Both the position numbers and the translations under genes were made by a program. DNA of 64,000 nt from Zygosaccharomyces rouxii. Lineage: Eukaryota > Ascomycota > Saccharomycetes > Saccharomycetales > Saccharomycetaceae. Within the stretch, counting starts at the first letter, position 1, and every line of letters begins with the position of its first letter. The notes under the pieces are model-generated. The model made no database searches. It was not told where the DNA came from and saw only the letters and a program-made list of their open reading frames with translations. Positions 1 to 8,352 of this stretch are shown one piece after another. The stretch covers positions 1,798,001 to 1,862,000 of the forward strand of contig NC_012996.1 of the NCBI RefSeq assembly GCF_000026365.1, read 5' to 3'.

Positions 1-353
1 TAGTGTCAAATAGCCATTAAAGGTTCTCATCCAATGCGTCGAGGAGTAAAATTAAGTAGCCTATAGTAGGTTCAATCCACGCCCTTTTCGCTAACAACGA
101 CTGATATCCCACAGTTCGTAGTTTGATAGTAGGTGGGCGGAAATTCAATCATATCTTATATATTAGCTTTTAGATGAAGTGAATTCTTGATGTGTAGTCT
201 TATGTGTGTAATGGTTTGAATCTCCCGATTCATTCTGAGTTGCATTCCTAATGGCTTGATATTATTTCTTCAGTGTTTTTAAAAGAACCTTGAACACTTG
301 AAGTTAACTTGACTTCGCAATAAACACAATTATACGAAGGTTAAAGCTAAACA
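1..353. other. Non-coding stretch upstream of USE1
   Basis: No reading frame of useful length and no RNA gene is visible. The 50 bases before the USE1 start codon are A-rich, as expected of a yeast 5' leader. It probably holds the USE1 promoter; I recognise no specific factor site. Confidence 0.6.
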
Positions 354-1106
354 ATGGATGTTGAGACGAGATATAGGAAGGATATGGACTATGCTAATGA
401 TCCTCTCCTGTCGTACTTATTGAATACCAAACATCTGGGCAATTTGAGCGTTCTAACAGCGGATGCAGTAAAGAGTGACTTGAAAGGATATGGTAGAAGA
501 AATAATATCCTACAATATCAAGAACAATATGGGAAGCTTGAATTTGAATGTTTTGAGAATCAACAAGACAGGTTATCGTTGATGTCTAAGGAGTACAGAA
601 CTTGTGAGGAAAGTCAACGGACCAGAAGATTTAGTGTTGATTTTGATGTCCCTGGAGTGGAGTCAACTGCATCTATTAATGGTGCAGTGGAAGAGGAATT
701 GGGAAGAGAGGAGAGCGCTGACCAAGAGGGGTTGACAGAATTAAGGAGAAGGTTGCTTGGTAGAAGACATTCGGTGGGTTCGGATGTTGGTAGATCTACA
801 GATAGACAAATTGAAGATCAAGATAATTTGCAAAACGAATTGGTACAAGATATGACCAAACTTGTAGGTAGCTTGAGACAAGGTGCCACAGCATTTCAAA
901 ATGCTCTAGACGAAGATAAATTTGTACTGGACGCAGCTGAAATTGGTGTCCAAGTGGCATCAAGAAGTTTGACAGATATAAGCGGTAAATTGAAAAAATA
1001 CGACAAGAAGAAACTGGGCTACCTGTTTTACATTTTGGCAACTTTATTTATGATAATTGGGTTATTGGTGACATTCGTCATAATAAAACTATTTCCTGCG
1101 CTGTGA
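354..1106 (+). CDS. USE1: ER SNARE Use1 (retrograde Golgi-to-ER transport)
   Basis: A 250-residue tail-anchored protein. The N-terminal two thirds are polar, a heptad-like SNARE stretch covers roughly residues 150-215, and a single strongly hydrophobic anchor (about 220-246) sits at the very C-terminus. This is the layout of Use1/Slt1, the SNARE that works with Sec20, Ufe1 and Sec22 in COPI-vesicle fusion with the ER. S. cerevisiae Use1 is about the same length. Context supports the call: in S. cerevisiae USE1 lies directly beside SRM1 and TOS8, and both of those are also in this window, separated here by genes of the sister segment. The start is the first ATG after an A-rich leader. Sequence similarity alone is modest, as usual for this fast-evolving SNARE, so the call leans partly on topology and synteny. 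Confidence 0.8.
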   Translation: MDVETRYRKDMDYANDPLLSYLLNTKHLGNLSVLTADAVKSDLKGYGRRNNILQYQEQYGKLEFECFENQQDRLSLMSKEYRTCEESQRTRRFSVDFDVPGVESTASINGAVEEELGREESADQEGLTELRRRLLGRRHSVGSDVGRSTDRQIEDQDNLQNELVQDMTKLVGSLRQGATAFQNALDEDKFVLDAAEIGVQVASRSLTDISGKLKKYDKKKLGYLFYILATLFMIIGLLVTFVIIKLFPAL

Positions 1107-1211
1107 TGAATGAATGAATGAATATATGTAGGTAAATGAAAAAAAAAAAAAAAAAAGAATAAAGGCAAATTATAACTACTATTTGAATTCTATTTGAAAC
1201 CGCCCCTTGCG

Positions 1212-2957
1212 CTATGCTACACTTCTATACTGTTTTCTCACGGCAATCCATAGGACCCCAGAGAATATTACACTCAGGATGAGGCACCAGATGCAGGGTA
1301 CAAAACTTGAGACTAGCGCCTTGTGGAATGCTTCCAAAATGGAATCAAGATCATCAGTGGGCATATCTTTGTTTCTCAAGAAAGCGTTATCTTTCAGTAG
1401 AAGGGCAAATAACTCATCATTTTTGCCTGCCAGTACTTTGCCCAAAGTCTTCCTTAAGGCATTGGTGAAAACGTTAAATGCAAGGGAAACACTTAAAACG
1501 TTACCTAGCGATCTGAAAAGGAACTGGACGCTGGTGGAAGATGCTTGGCCCTTCCTACCAACTTTAGCCACGTTATAAAGCATAATTGTGACACCTTGTG
1601 AACCTTGACATAATCCTAGGAGCGTAATGCCAAAGATGAGTTGGAAATTTAGGGATTCTGGCACTTTTGTATCTCCATACACCGGTTTTGTGTACCTAAC
1701 AGCTCTATCCAAGAAGTAGTAACCGACCATAGAGATTAATGACATGTAAAAGATGGAAACTCCTGAATAGTAAATGGTAGATTCACGGCTTGGTTTAGCA
1801 ACTTTTTTAATGAGTGCGCCACTTAGCAGGGACCCCACAGAATACGAAATAACGATGCACACAATGTAGGCTCCAGATGTACTGACACTAATCCCCCAAA
1901 CTAATTGTAAGAAAAGCGGGACAATAAAAAGTTCTGTATAGTTTATCATAGAGACTAGACCTTGGATAAATGCCAGCAATCCCAAAGTACCTTTTAAGAC
2001 CTCCATGGGGATGATATTTTCAAGTGCCACATATTTCTCGACCACTAAAAATAAGATAGTGAAGAGAACGAAAATGGCAAAACTCCATTTCTTGTAAGGG
2101 GACCAACCGCTATGCTCAGATATTGATGGATTCTCATCTGCTGAAAAGAAGAAAATGAACGAAGATATTCCGACCAGTAGACAGATACTACCACCAAAAT
2201 CGATTCTTTTCCAAGAACCTTTAGTGTCCTGGTTATAATCTTGGACATATTTCCATGACAGATATAGCGTTGCCAAACAAAAGGGAATTTGCGGTATGAA
2301 CAATCCACTGACTCCAAAATATGTTAGTAGTATACCACCTAGTGGGCCACCAAGACTCTGGAAAACACCACCAAGCATTGATCCATAGCCCCAGTACTTA
2401 CCTCTTTCCGATAGTGGAGCCATATCAGATAAAATAATATTGGTCATAGCACCAGTACCAGAACCACCAATACCACATATACCTCTAGCGATAGCTAACT
2501 GAGGAATACTCTTTGAAAAAATGCAAAGTCCAACTCCCACTGCAAATACAATTTCACCAAAAAGAAGGCATTTCCTTCTGCCAATAATATCACTTATCTT
2601 ACCATAAAGAGGTTGAGCAGCAGTGGTCGTTAAAAGATATGCAGTAGCTACCCATGTAACCATAGATGCCTGTTGAAATCGAGAAGCGACATCATTAACC
2701 GTTGTGGAAACGATAGTGCCGTCTAAGGCAGATAGTGCAGAATTCGTCCATAAAGAAGTTAGCACCCATTTGAAAGTCTTTGGATCCCTAAGATCTATTT
2801 CTAAATCTTCCTCATCTTCTTTATTCCCTTCTAAAGCGCCGGAGTGCTCCCTGCCTGATTTATAAGAATCATTTTCACTGGAGGACTGAACCGTCAGTTG
2901 AACATTCTGCTTGTCAAGGGAGTTAAGCTCAATGGTAGCAACCTCGTCTTCACTCAT
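1212..2957 (-). CDS. VBA-type vacuolar basic amino acid transporter (MFS, DHA2), copy A
   Basis: About 581 residues with 14 predicted membrane spans after an acidic cytosolic N-terminus of about 90 residues. DHA2 drug:H+ antiporter-family marks are clear: LDGTIVST in the first span, a motif-A loop GKISDIIGRRK, and the glycine-rich GICGIGGSGTG segment. The closest known yeast proteins are Vba1/Vba2/Vba3/Vba5, which move lysine, histidine or arginine into the vacuole; I cannot tell which one from sequence alone. The frame is open further upstream with an in-frame ATG at 3074. I chose the ATG at 2957 because the protein then begins MSEDEVATIELNSLDK, matching the start of the tandem neighbour at 3391-5121. 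It converges tail-to-tail on USE1 with only about 100 bases between them. Confidence 0.85.
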   Translation of the reverse strand: MSEDEVATIELNSLDKQNVQLTVQSSSENDSYKSGREHSGALEGNKEDEEDLEIDLRDPKTFKWVLTSLWTNSALSALDGTIVSTTVNDVASRFQQASMVTWVATAYLLTTTAAQPLYGKISDIIGRRKCLLFGEIVFAVGVGLCIFSKSIPQLAIARGICGIGGSGTGAMTNIILSDMAPLSERGKYWGYGSMLGGVFQSLGGPLGGILLTYFGVSGLFIPQIPFCLATLYLSWKYVQDYNQDTKGSWKRIDFGGSICLLVGISSFIFFFSADENPSISEHSGWSPYKKWSFAIFVLFTILFLVVEKYVALENIIPMEVLKGTLGLLAFIQGLVSMINYTELFIVPLFLQLVWGISVSTSGAYIVCIVISYSVGSLLSGALIKKVAKPSRESTIYYSGVSIFYMSLISMVGYYFLDRAVRYTKPVYGDTKVPESLNFQLIFGITLLGLCQGSQGVTIMLYNVAKVGRKGQASSTSVQFLFRSLGNVLSVSLAFNVFTNALRKTLGKVLAGKNDELFALLLKDNAFLRNKDMPTDDLDSILEAFHKALVSSFVPCIWCLILSVIFSGVLWIAVRKQYRSVA

Positions 2958-3390
2958 CTGCCCTAGTTTCGAGTTACTAGGATCAGTGCTGAAAGTTACG
3001 GTATAAATTGTAAATGTAATTTGATATAAGCATCTTGGTTGTAAAATTTGACAAGGGCACCTCCTAATGATCATGTGCGATCAAGATCTAGGAATTAAGC
3101 AGGAAATTCCGCTTTTAAGGTATTTAATGTACCATCTAGACCCAATTGCTTTTGGTGATTGGCTGTAAGTGAGAAATTTTATACAGTCGATGTAATTTAC
3201 TCACGAACGGGAGGTCAAGGAAGGATTCCCCAGTTCTTAATTCTTTGGAAGTTGATCAAATTTCCGATACCAAGGTAACAGGTCCCTGGAATACTTGATT
3301 AGGTATGTGATCGACAGCCCGATAAACAATGGAAGCATTAGGCGGATGTAAAGATATATGAATATTTATAATGAGAAAAAAAAAAATCTA
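2958..3390. other. Spacer between the two VBA copies, promoter of copy A
   Basis: 433 bases between two co-oriented paralogues. It must contain the terminator of copy B and the promoter of copy A. Only short A/T runs are visible and I recognise no regulator site. Confidence 0.5.
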
Positions 3391-5121
3391 TCATAAGTCT
3401 TTGTGTTGCCTGTATTCAGTTACAAATAACATCAATGATAGTATCAGACTGATGTAGACACACCATTTGCATGGAACGATGCTAGTCCCAAGGGCATCGT
3501 GGAATGCTCCCAGAATTGGACCAATTCTCTCTGTAGGCATAATGTCACTCCTTAAGAAAGCATTATCTTTCAGTAACACAGCTAGTAGATCTAAATCGTC
3601 ATTCAGCACTATACTTAATTTCTTTTTGAGTACGTTAGTGAATATGTTGAGGGCAATGGATACGCTTAAAACGTTACCCATTGATCTAAACAAAAGATTA
3701 ACACTTGTAGATGATGCTTGTTCTTTTCTGCCAACTTTAGCCACGTTGTAGATGGAAATTGTGACATTCTGAGATCCTTGACAGAACCCAAGGATAGCTA
3801 TACCAAGTATGATGGACCAATTATCATATTTGGGTATTTGAGTATCGCTACCATAAATGGGTTTGCTGTAATATATGGCCTTCTGCATGTAGTAGTACCC
3901 CACGATAGTAAGAATCGACATGTAAAAAATGGCACTTGCAGCACAGAATAGTTGAGATGAACGGGTTGGCTTTGAGAAACGATTTAGAATCATGCTAGTA
4001 AACAAGGAACCCGCAGATGAAAAGATCACAATAAACATAATATAACCACCAGAGCGACTTACACTGACCCCCCAGTTCAATTGTAGGAAAAGCGGGACCA
4101 TGAATAGACATGTATAATTTATCACAGCTACGAGACCATGAATACAGACCATTAGGCCTAGTGTGCCTTCTAGAATTACTCTGGGGATGATACATTCTAC
4201 TGCAACGAAATTCTCAATAAACGCAAAGGCGATTATTGAGACGATAAGCAGTACAACACTCCATTTTTTAGGAGTAGACCAACCGTCGTCCTCAATAGTG
4301 GTATTATCACTTGCTGAAAAGAAGAATATGAAGGAAGATATGCCCACTAACAGACAAATACTACCACCAAAATCGATTCTTTTCCAGGAACTCCTCGCAT
4401 GTTCTTTGTAATCGTGGATGTATTTGTAGGATAAGTAGATACTACCTATGCAGAAAGGGATCTGTGGTGTAAATAATCCGCCGACACCAAACCATTTAAG
4501 AAGTAACCCACCTATGGGACCTCCTAAACTCTGGAAAATACTTGCCAAAATGGCACCATAACTCCAATAAGTAGCTCTTACCGATAAGGGCAGAATGTCA
4601 TTGAGCATAATATTCCCCATAGCACTGTTTCCAGAACCACCAATACCACAGATGGCTCTAGCAATTGCTAATTGAGGTATAGTGTTGGCAAAATTACAAA
4701 GCAAAACACCAAGGGCAAATATTACTTCACCAAATAGTAGACATTTTCGTCTTCCAATTATGTCACTAATTTTCCCATAAAGTGGTTGTACGGCGGTAGT
4801 GGTCAGCAGATATGCTGTAGCGACCCAGGTAACCATAGAGGCCTGTTGGAATTGAGATGCAATGTCATTCACAGTAGTAGAAACAATTGTACCATCCAAT
4901 GCAGCCAGCGCACTGTTAGTCCATATCGAAGTAAGTACCCAACTAAAATTCGAATCTCTCAAATCTTCTTCTAAATCCTCTTCCTCTGCTACTCCGACTT
5001 CAATTTCACCTTCATAAGGATATGATTCCTCATCCAAAGGATATTGCGATGATACCTTCGCACCTGATTTATCAAATGAAGTCAACTCTATATTTTGAAC
5101 GGTCTCTTGATCTGTACTCAT
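3391..5121 (-). CDS. VBA-type vacuolar basic amino acid transporter (MFS, DHA2), copy B
   Basis: 576 residues, same fold and motifs as the downstream copy A: LDGTIVST in span 1, GKISDIIGRRK in the first cytosolic loop, GIGGSGNSAM, then spans to a total of 14, preceded by an acidic N-terminal tail. Long blocks are identical between the two copies, such as the region around VTWVATAYLLTTTA and the SSFIFFFSA segment, while loops and the C-terminal third differ. They are therefore a tandem duplication that has diverged, not a recent copy. Role inferred from the family: proton-coupled transport of basic amino acids into the vacuole, though some family members act at the plasma membrane. The start ATG is the first in the frame and lies just after an A/T-rich leader. 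Specific orthology to VBA1, VBA2, VBA3 or VBA5 is not resolved. Confidence 0.85.
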   Translation of the reverse strand: MSTDQETVQNIELTSFDKSGAKVSSQYPLDEESYPYEGEIEVGVAEEEDLEEDLRDSNFSWVLTSIWTNSALAALDGTIVSTTVNDIASQFQQASMVTWVATAYLLTTTAVQPLYGKISDIIGRRKCLLFGEVIFALGVLLCNFANTIPQLAIARAICGIGGSGNSAMGNIMLNDILPLSVRATYWSYGAILASIFQSLGGPIGGLLLKWFGVGGLFTPQIPFCIGSIYLSYKYIHDYKEHARSSWKRIDFGGSICLLVGISSFIFFFSASDNTTIEDDGWSTPKKWSVVLLIVSIIAFAFIENFVAVECIIPRVILEGTLGLMVCIHGLVAVINYTCLFMVPLFLQLNWGVSVSRSGGYIMFIVIFSSAGSLFTSMILNRFSKPTRSSQLFCAASAIFYMSILTIVGYYYMQKAIYYSKPIYGSDTQIPKYDNWSIILGIAILGFCQGSQNVTISIYNVAKVGRKEQASSTSVNLLFRSMGNVLSVSIALNIFTNVLKKKLSIVLNDDLDLLAVLLKDNAFLRSDIMPTERIGPILGAFHDALGTSIVPCKWCVYISLILSLMLFVTEYRQHKDL

Positions 5122-5621
5122 TCTTTTTACGTCAACCTTATTATTTTTACCGAGATAGAGATTGAGTTATTCGAGTCTAGGTTTCTTTCTATCACAATGG
5201 AGGCATTTTTAATGCTTAAATATTGAATTGAAAACCCTCGGTAGGAAGTTAGTCATATGCCAAGATGTGTCAAAGCCAGTGGGGTTCCTTTTTCGGTACT
5301 GTATTCAGTTGCTTTAATGCATCACCGAAATTTACAGCCAAGTTCAGAAAACTAACCTTTAGGTAAGAGAAAGAGAACGGAAAGTCAAAAGTTAGAGTTT
5401 AGAAACTACAATGTGCTGGAAAAAAAAAACTGCTGAACTTGATTCGTTGCCGGGATATTCTTGATTATGTATAGTTACCGTCTGTCTGTTCCAAGCCAAG
5501 TTCCTCTTACACAACACTCGAGAAAATGCCAAGACTTTTTTTTGGAAAAATAAAAAGTCCGTGATTACGTTTTTTACATGAAAAACACAAAAAGAATACA
5601 TCTGTATATATATATAAGTAT
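5122..5621. other. Spacer between VBA copy B and ENP1
   Basis: 500 bases with several A/T runs and a short TA repeat near 5606-5617. It should hold the VBA-B promoter and the ENP1 terminator (both genes read leftward). No other gene is visible. Confidence 0.5.
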
Positions 5622-7046
5622 CTATTTTACATCGATCATTAATTCGTCGTTTCCCTCTGGGTTATCGACAAATTCCCTGCTAGCACCTGCGAGCAGTTCC
5701 CTTCTTATTTCGGGTCCAATTAGTTTATGACCTCTTTGACGAACAGTCTCTAATAGGAAATCTCTTTGGTCCTGTGTAATATCATTCTTGTACCTTTGAG
5801 CAAAACTTAGGAATGCCTTGTGCCATACCACTGGTAAGACTCTTGTAGCATCCTCACTATTACTTCCATCGTCTAGTACTCTAAATCTCATGAAATAGTA
5901 TACGCACTCGTCCACTGTTTGATATGGTAAAGCATATCTTTTATCGAGAAGGACTTTGATGAACACCGTAGTTGGTGGTGAAAATGGTAATCTTAATAGG
6001 TAACTTAAGGCAGCTGAAGAATGTAAGACAGGTACGGAAATTTTAGCCAGCACACTTGCAGCAATGGTAGCTTCTCTAATGTTACACCCACCTTCGACTA
6101 GAGGAAATAAAAAGCCTTTGAAGAAAGCACTTGGTTTGTACAGGGATTTCTTCAAAGCTCGATAGATGTGGTAGTTTAGTGAGTGATCTTCAGAAGTTTC
6201 GATATTTTCACGGAATCTTTCCAGTAAAACTAAGTTGACGAATCTCTGAGCTTCAGGTGCTTGCAAATTGGAAACAAACAGTTTAGTGGCTTCAAATACA
6301 ACGTGTGGTGACCATCCTTCAGGGTTAGTCACATACAACACATCTGGCCAATTGTTCAAAGATGGCAAAACTTTAAACAGTTTCGGTAACTTACCGTGGG
6401 TCCACGTCTTAAGAATAGTACCCACGGCGGTATATGCTCTTATCACTTTATCGGGGAGCGCTACACCATCGCCGCCTGGTGCTCTCTCCTGTTGAGATGG
6501 TTGCTCCTCTGATTCACTGTACTGTGTACCTCCTTGGGTTTCCATTTCTTTTTCTCTAATAGATGCCATGATCTTATCCGATAAATTGTAGCTGCCACCT
6601 AAGGAATCAAAATCTTTGGAACTTTTGAAGTATTGATCAAATATAGCTGCATCTTCTTCATCCACTTGGACCATTTCCTCCTCTTCCTCATTGGCCTCGT
6701 CGAGATCGTTTTCGAAATCTGAAATGTCTTGACCTGCTGTCTGTTCTTCATCTTCGTTCTCTGCATCTTCGTAGTTCACTTGGAATCTTGCCATAGAATT
6801 GTTAGCGGTCAATTGTTCTTTTTCTTCGTCATCTGCAATTTCATCCTGTTGTTCCCTAGCTAATTGTAGAATCTTTCTTGATGACTTGTCATCCACATAA
6901 TCATCTCTTCCTCCTTCATTATCTTCCCCATCCTTCTGAGACTTCTTGTCCTTTACTTTCTTCAAGTTACCTTGAGAACTATCCAGATCTTTCAAAAGAG
7001 GATCATGTCTCTGCTTTCTAGCTCTCGAGTTAGTAGCCCTACCCAT
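5622..7046 (-). CDS. ENP1: Bystin-family 40S ribosome biogenesis factor Enp1
   Basis: 474 residues; the opening MGRATNSRARKQRHDPLLKD is the characteristic start of yeast Enp1. A long acidic low-complexity region (about residues 50-135) is followed by the helical bystin domain (about 190-460). Enp1 binds pre-40S particles with Ltv1 and is needed for 20S pre-rRNA processing and nuclear export. Length is close to the S. cerevisiae protein (483). The start is the ATG at 7046. A PAC box and an RRPE lie about 100 bases upstream, as in other ribosome-biogenesis genes. ENP1 and HIS7 are direct neighbours in S. cerevisiae; here SRM1 and an unassigned gene lie between them, reflecting the unduplicated order. 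Confidence 0.95.
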   Translation of the reverse strand: MGRATNSRARKQRHDPLLKDLDSSQGNLKKVKDKKSQKDGEDNEGGRDDYVDDKSSRKILQLAREQQDEIADDEEKEQLTANNSMARFQVNYEDAENEDEEQTAGQDISDFENDLDEANEEEEEMVQVDEEDAAIFDQYFKSSKDFDSLGGSYNLSDKIMASIREKEMETQGGTQYSESEEQPSQQERAPGGDGVALPDKVIRAYTAVGTILKTWTHGKLPKLFKVLPSLNNWPDVLYVTNPEGWSPHVVFEATKLFVSNLQAPEAQRFVNLVLLERFRENIETSEDHSLNYHIYRALKKSLYKPSAFFKGFLFPLVEGGCNIREATIAASVLAKISVPVLHSSAALSYLLRLPFSPPTTVFIKVLLDKRYALPYQTVDECVYYFMRFRVLDDGSNSEDATRVLPVVWHKAFLSFAQRYKNDITQDQRDFLLETVRQRGHKLIGPEIRRELLAGASREFVDNPEGNDELMIDVK

Positions 7047-7141
7047 CACTTATCTTGAGAAGTTGATCAATGCAAGCTTACTAGCTTTAGTATTATTCTT
7101 GTTTGTCCTGTATCAAGCTCATCTTAAGCTCATCTCATCTC

Positions 7142-7166
7142 AGCTCATCGCACTTAAAATTTTTCA
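7142..7166. promoter_or_regulatory. PAC box plus RRPE upstream of ENP1
   Basis: AGCTCATCGC at 7142-7151 is the reverse complement of the PAC consensus GCGATGAGCT. AAAATTTTTCA at 7156-7166 matches the RRPE. They are four bases apart and about 100 bases upstream of ENP1. This pair (Dot6/Tod6 and Stb3 sites in S. cerevisiae) marks the ribosome-biogenesis regulon. Repeats of CTCATCT sit just outside it. The assignment is motif-based only. Confidence 0.75.
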
Positions 7167-7241
7167 AATTTCAGTGACAGGAAAAAGAAAAGATAAAAGT
7201 GTCAGAACAAAATGATATAATAATAATAAGAATGTAAAACT

Positions 7242-7937
7242 TTAGTTAATATTTAATGCCGTTCTATAGATGGAGTTTAGCCAGATGACTATCCCGCCAG
7301 CCCCTGCCAAATAGACTGCAATACAAAAAGTTCCGCCGGTCACAATGCATACGTCGGAAGCTGTGGAAAATATCAAAAACACGAATCCACCGGTGGAAAG
7401 GACTCTTTTCAACCCGGGATGAGAATTACCACCACTAGTAGTATCCACTGTTGGGGAATTCTTCCCCACCGCTGCCACTTCAAAGTTTGTTTGTGTATCA
7501 TCCCAACTCGTAGAGACCATTAATTTGAGCGCTTTAAGTATTTGTCCCAGGTGTCTTGTTGTATTTTGCAAAGTTAGTGCATCTGCTTCCATTTGCTTGG
7601 TCTTCATTTTTAACAGCACTTCGAGTGCATACAGTATTTGTGTCTGATTATGGTATTTTTCTGTTGCTTGTAAAATTAGTTTGTCTACTTCAGTCAATTT
7701 TTGTAGAGCCTGGGGTAATTGTATTTTCAGCTGAGGGTCATTTGGATCGCTTAAATCCATAGAGCATAATTTACGCTCGATATCTAGGGAAAATATATTT
7801 TGATTGGGTTCTTGTGGAGTATCATTAGTTACACATTTTTGCAGTTTCTTAAAATCAATCGGTAGTGGGTTACATTCCGCCATATTCGAGAAAAACTTTA
7901 ATAGAATTAAAATAGTGAGAATGCGATTGAAGTTCAT
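7242..7937 (-). CDS. Unassigned secretory-pathway membrane protein with coiled coil
   Basis: 231 residues from the ATG at 7937. The frame is open a little further upstream but contains no earlier ATG, and this start gives a good signal peptide: MNFNRILTILILLKFFSNMA, followed by AEC. The lumenal part has a few cysteines within the first 60 mature residues, a helical region about 75-150 likely to form a coiled coil, a polar serine/threonine linker, and two hydrophobic segments near the C-terminus (about 180-200 and 205-220) separated by a short loop. I do not recognise it. The topology (signal, early cysteines, coiled coil, C-terminal membrane pair) resembles a shortened Kar5-type nuclear-fusion protein, but no diagnostic motif confirms this. 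S. cerevisiae has no gene in this position. It diverges from SRM1 across a shared 415-base promoter. Confidence 0.7.
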   Translation of the reverse strand: MNFNRILTILILLKFFSNMAECNPLPIDFKKLQKCVTNDTPQEPNQNIFSLDIERKLCSMDLSDPNDPQLKIQLPQALQKLTEVDKLILQATEKYHNQTQILYALEVLLKMKTKQMEADALTLQNTTRHLGQILKALKLMVSTSWDDTQTNFEVAAVGKNSPTVDTTSGGNSHPGLKRVLSTGGFVFLIFSTASDVCIVTGGTFCIAVYLAGAGGIVIWLNSIYRTALNIN

Positions 7938-8158
7938 TTCCGAGCGATCCTTTGATGTCTCGATAGGAGCCAATTTAAATTAGAGAATAAGCCAGAAAAA
8001 AAAGAATTCGTCTCTAACCTTCAAGACCATTTTATATGCAATATCCTTCGATTCAAAAATTCTACTGAAGAGTCCTCCAGGTTTCTATAATCGATTTCAT
8101 CATAAAAGGTGGTGATGATATTTCTCCATTATTATGGTTTCTCTATGCCGTATACTGC

Positions 8159-8177
8159 ACACGTGATTTTCACGTGT
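8159..8177. promoter_or_regulatory. Paired E-boxes in perfect palindrome, 7242-7937 gene / SRM1 promoter
   Basis: Two CACGTG cores at 8160-8165 and 8171-8176 sit inside an inverted repeat with arms ACACGTGA and TCACGTGT and a 3-base spacer. CACGTG is bound by basic helix-loop-helix factors such as Cbf1 and Pho4; the flanking T/A favours Cbf1-type RTCACGTG. It lies roughly midway between two divergent genes, so it could serve either. Confidence 0.6.
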
Positions 8178-8352
8178 CTATGGAAGGTTTTTTTTTTTTA
8201 ACAGGCCAATTTGTAAACAACATAGGCAGAAAGGCTTCTTCCATTAACTAGAAGAATCTTCGATGATATACAATACATCATCGAGAAATCAGAGAAGGTA
8301 AATTATTCAGTTCAAGATTTATTCCAAAACGAGAAGAATCAATTCTAGAAGG

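Noticed and set aside
1212..3074. Upstream ATG at 3074 as the start of VBA copy A
   Set aside because: It adds 39 residues of cysteine-rich sequence absent from the tandem copy. The ATG at 2957 aligns the two N-termini.
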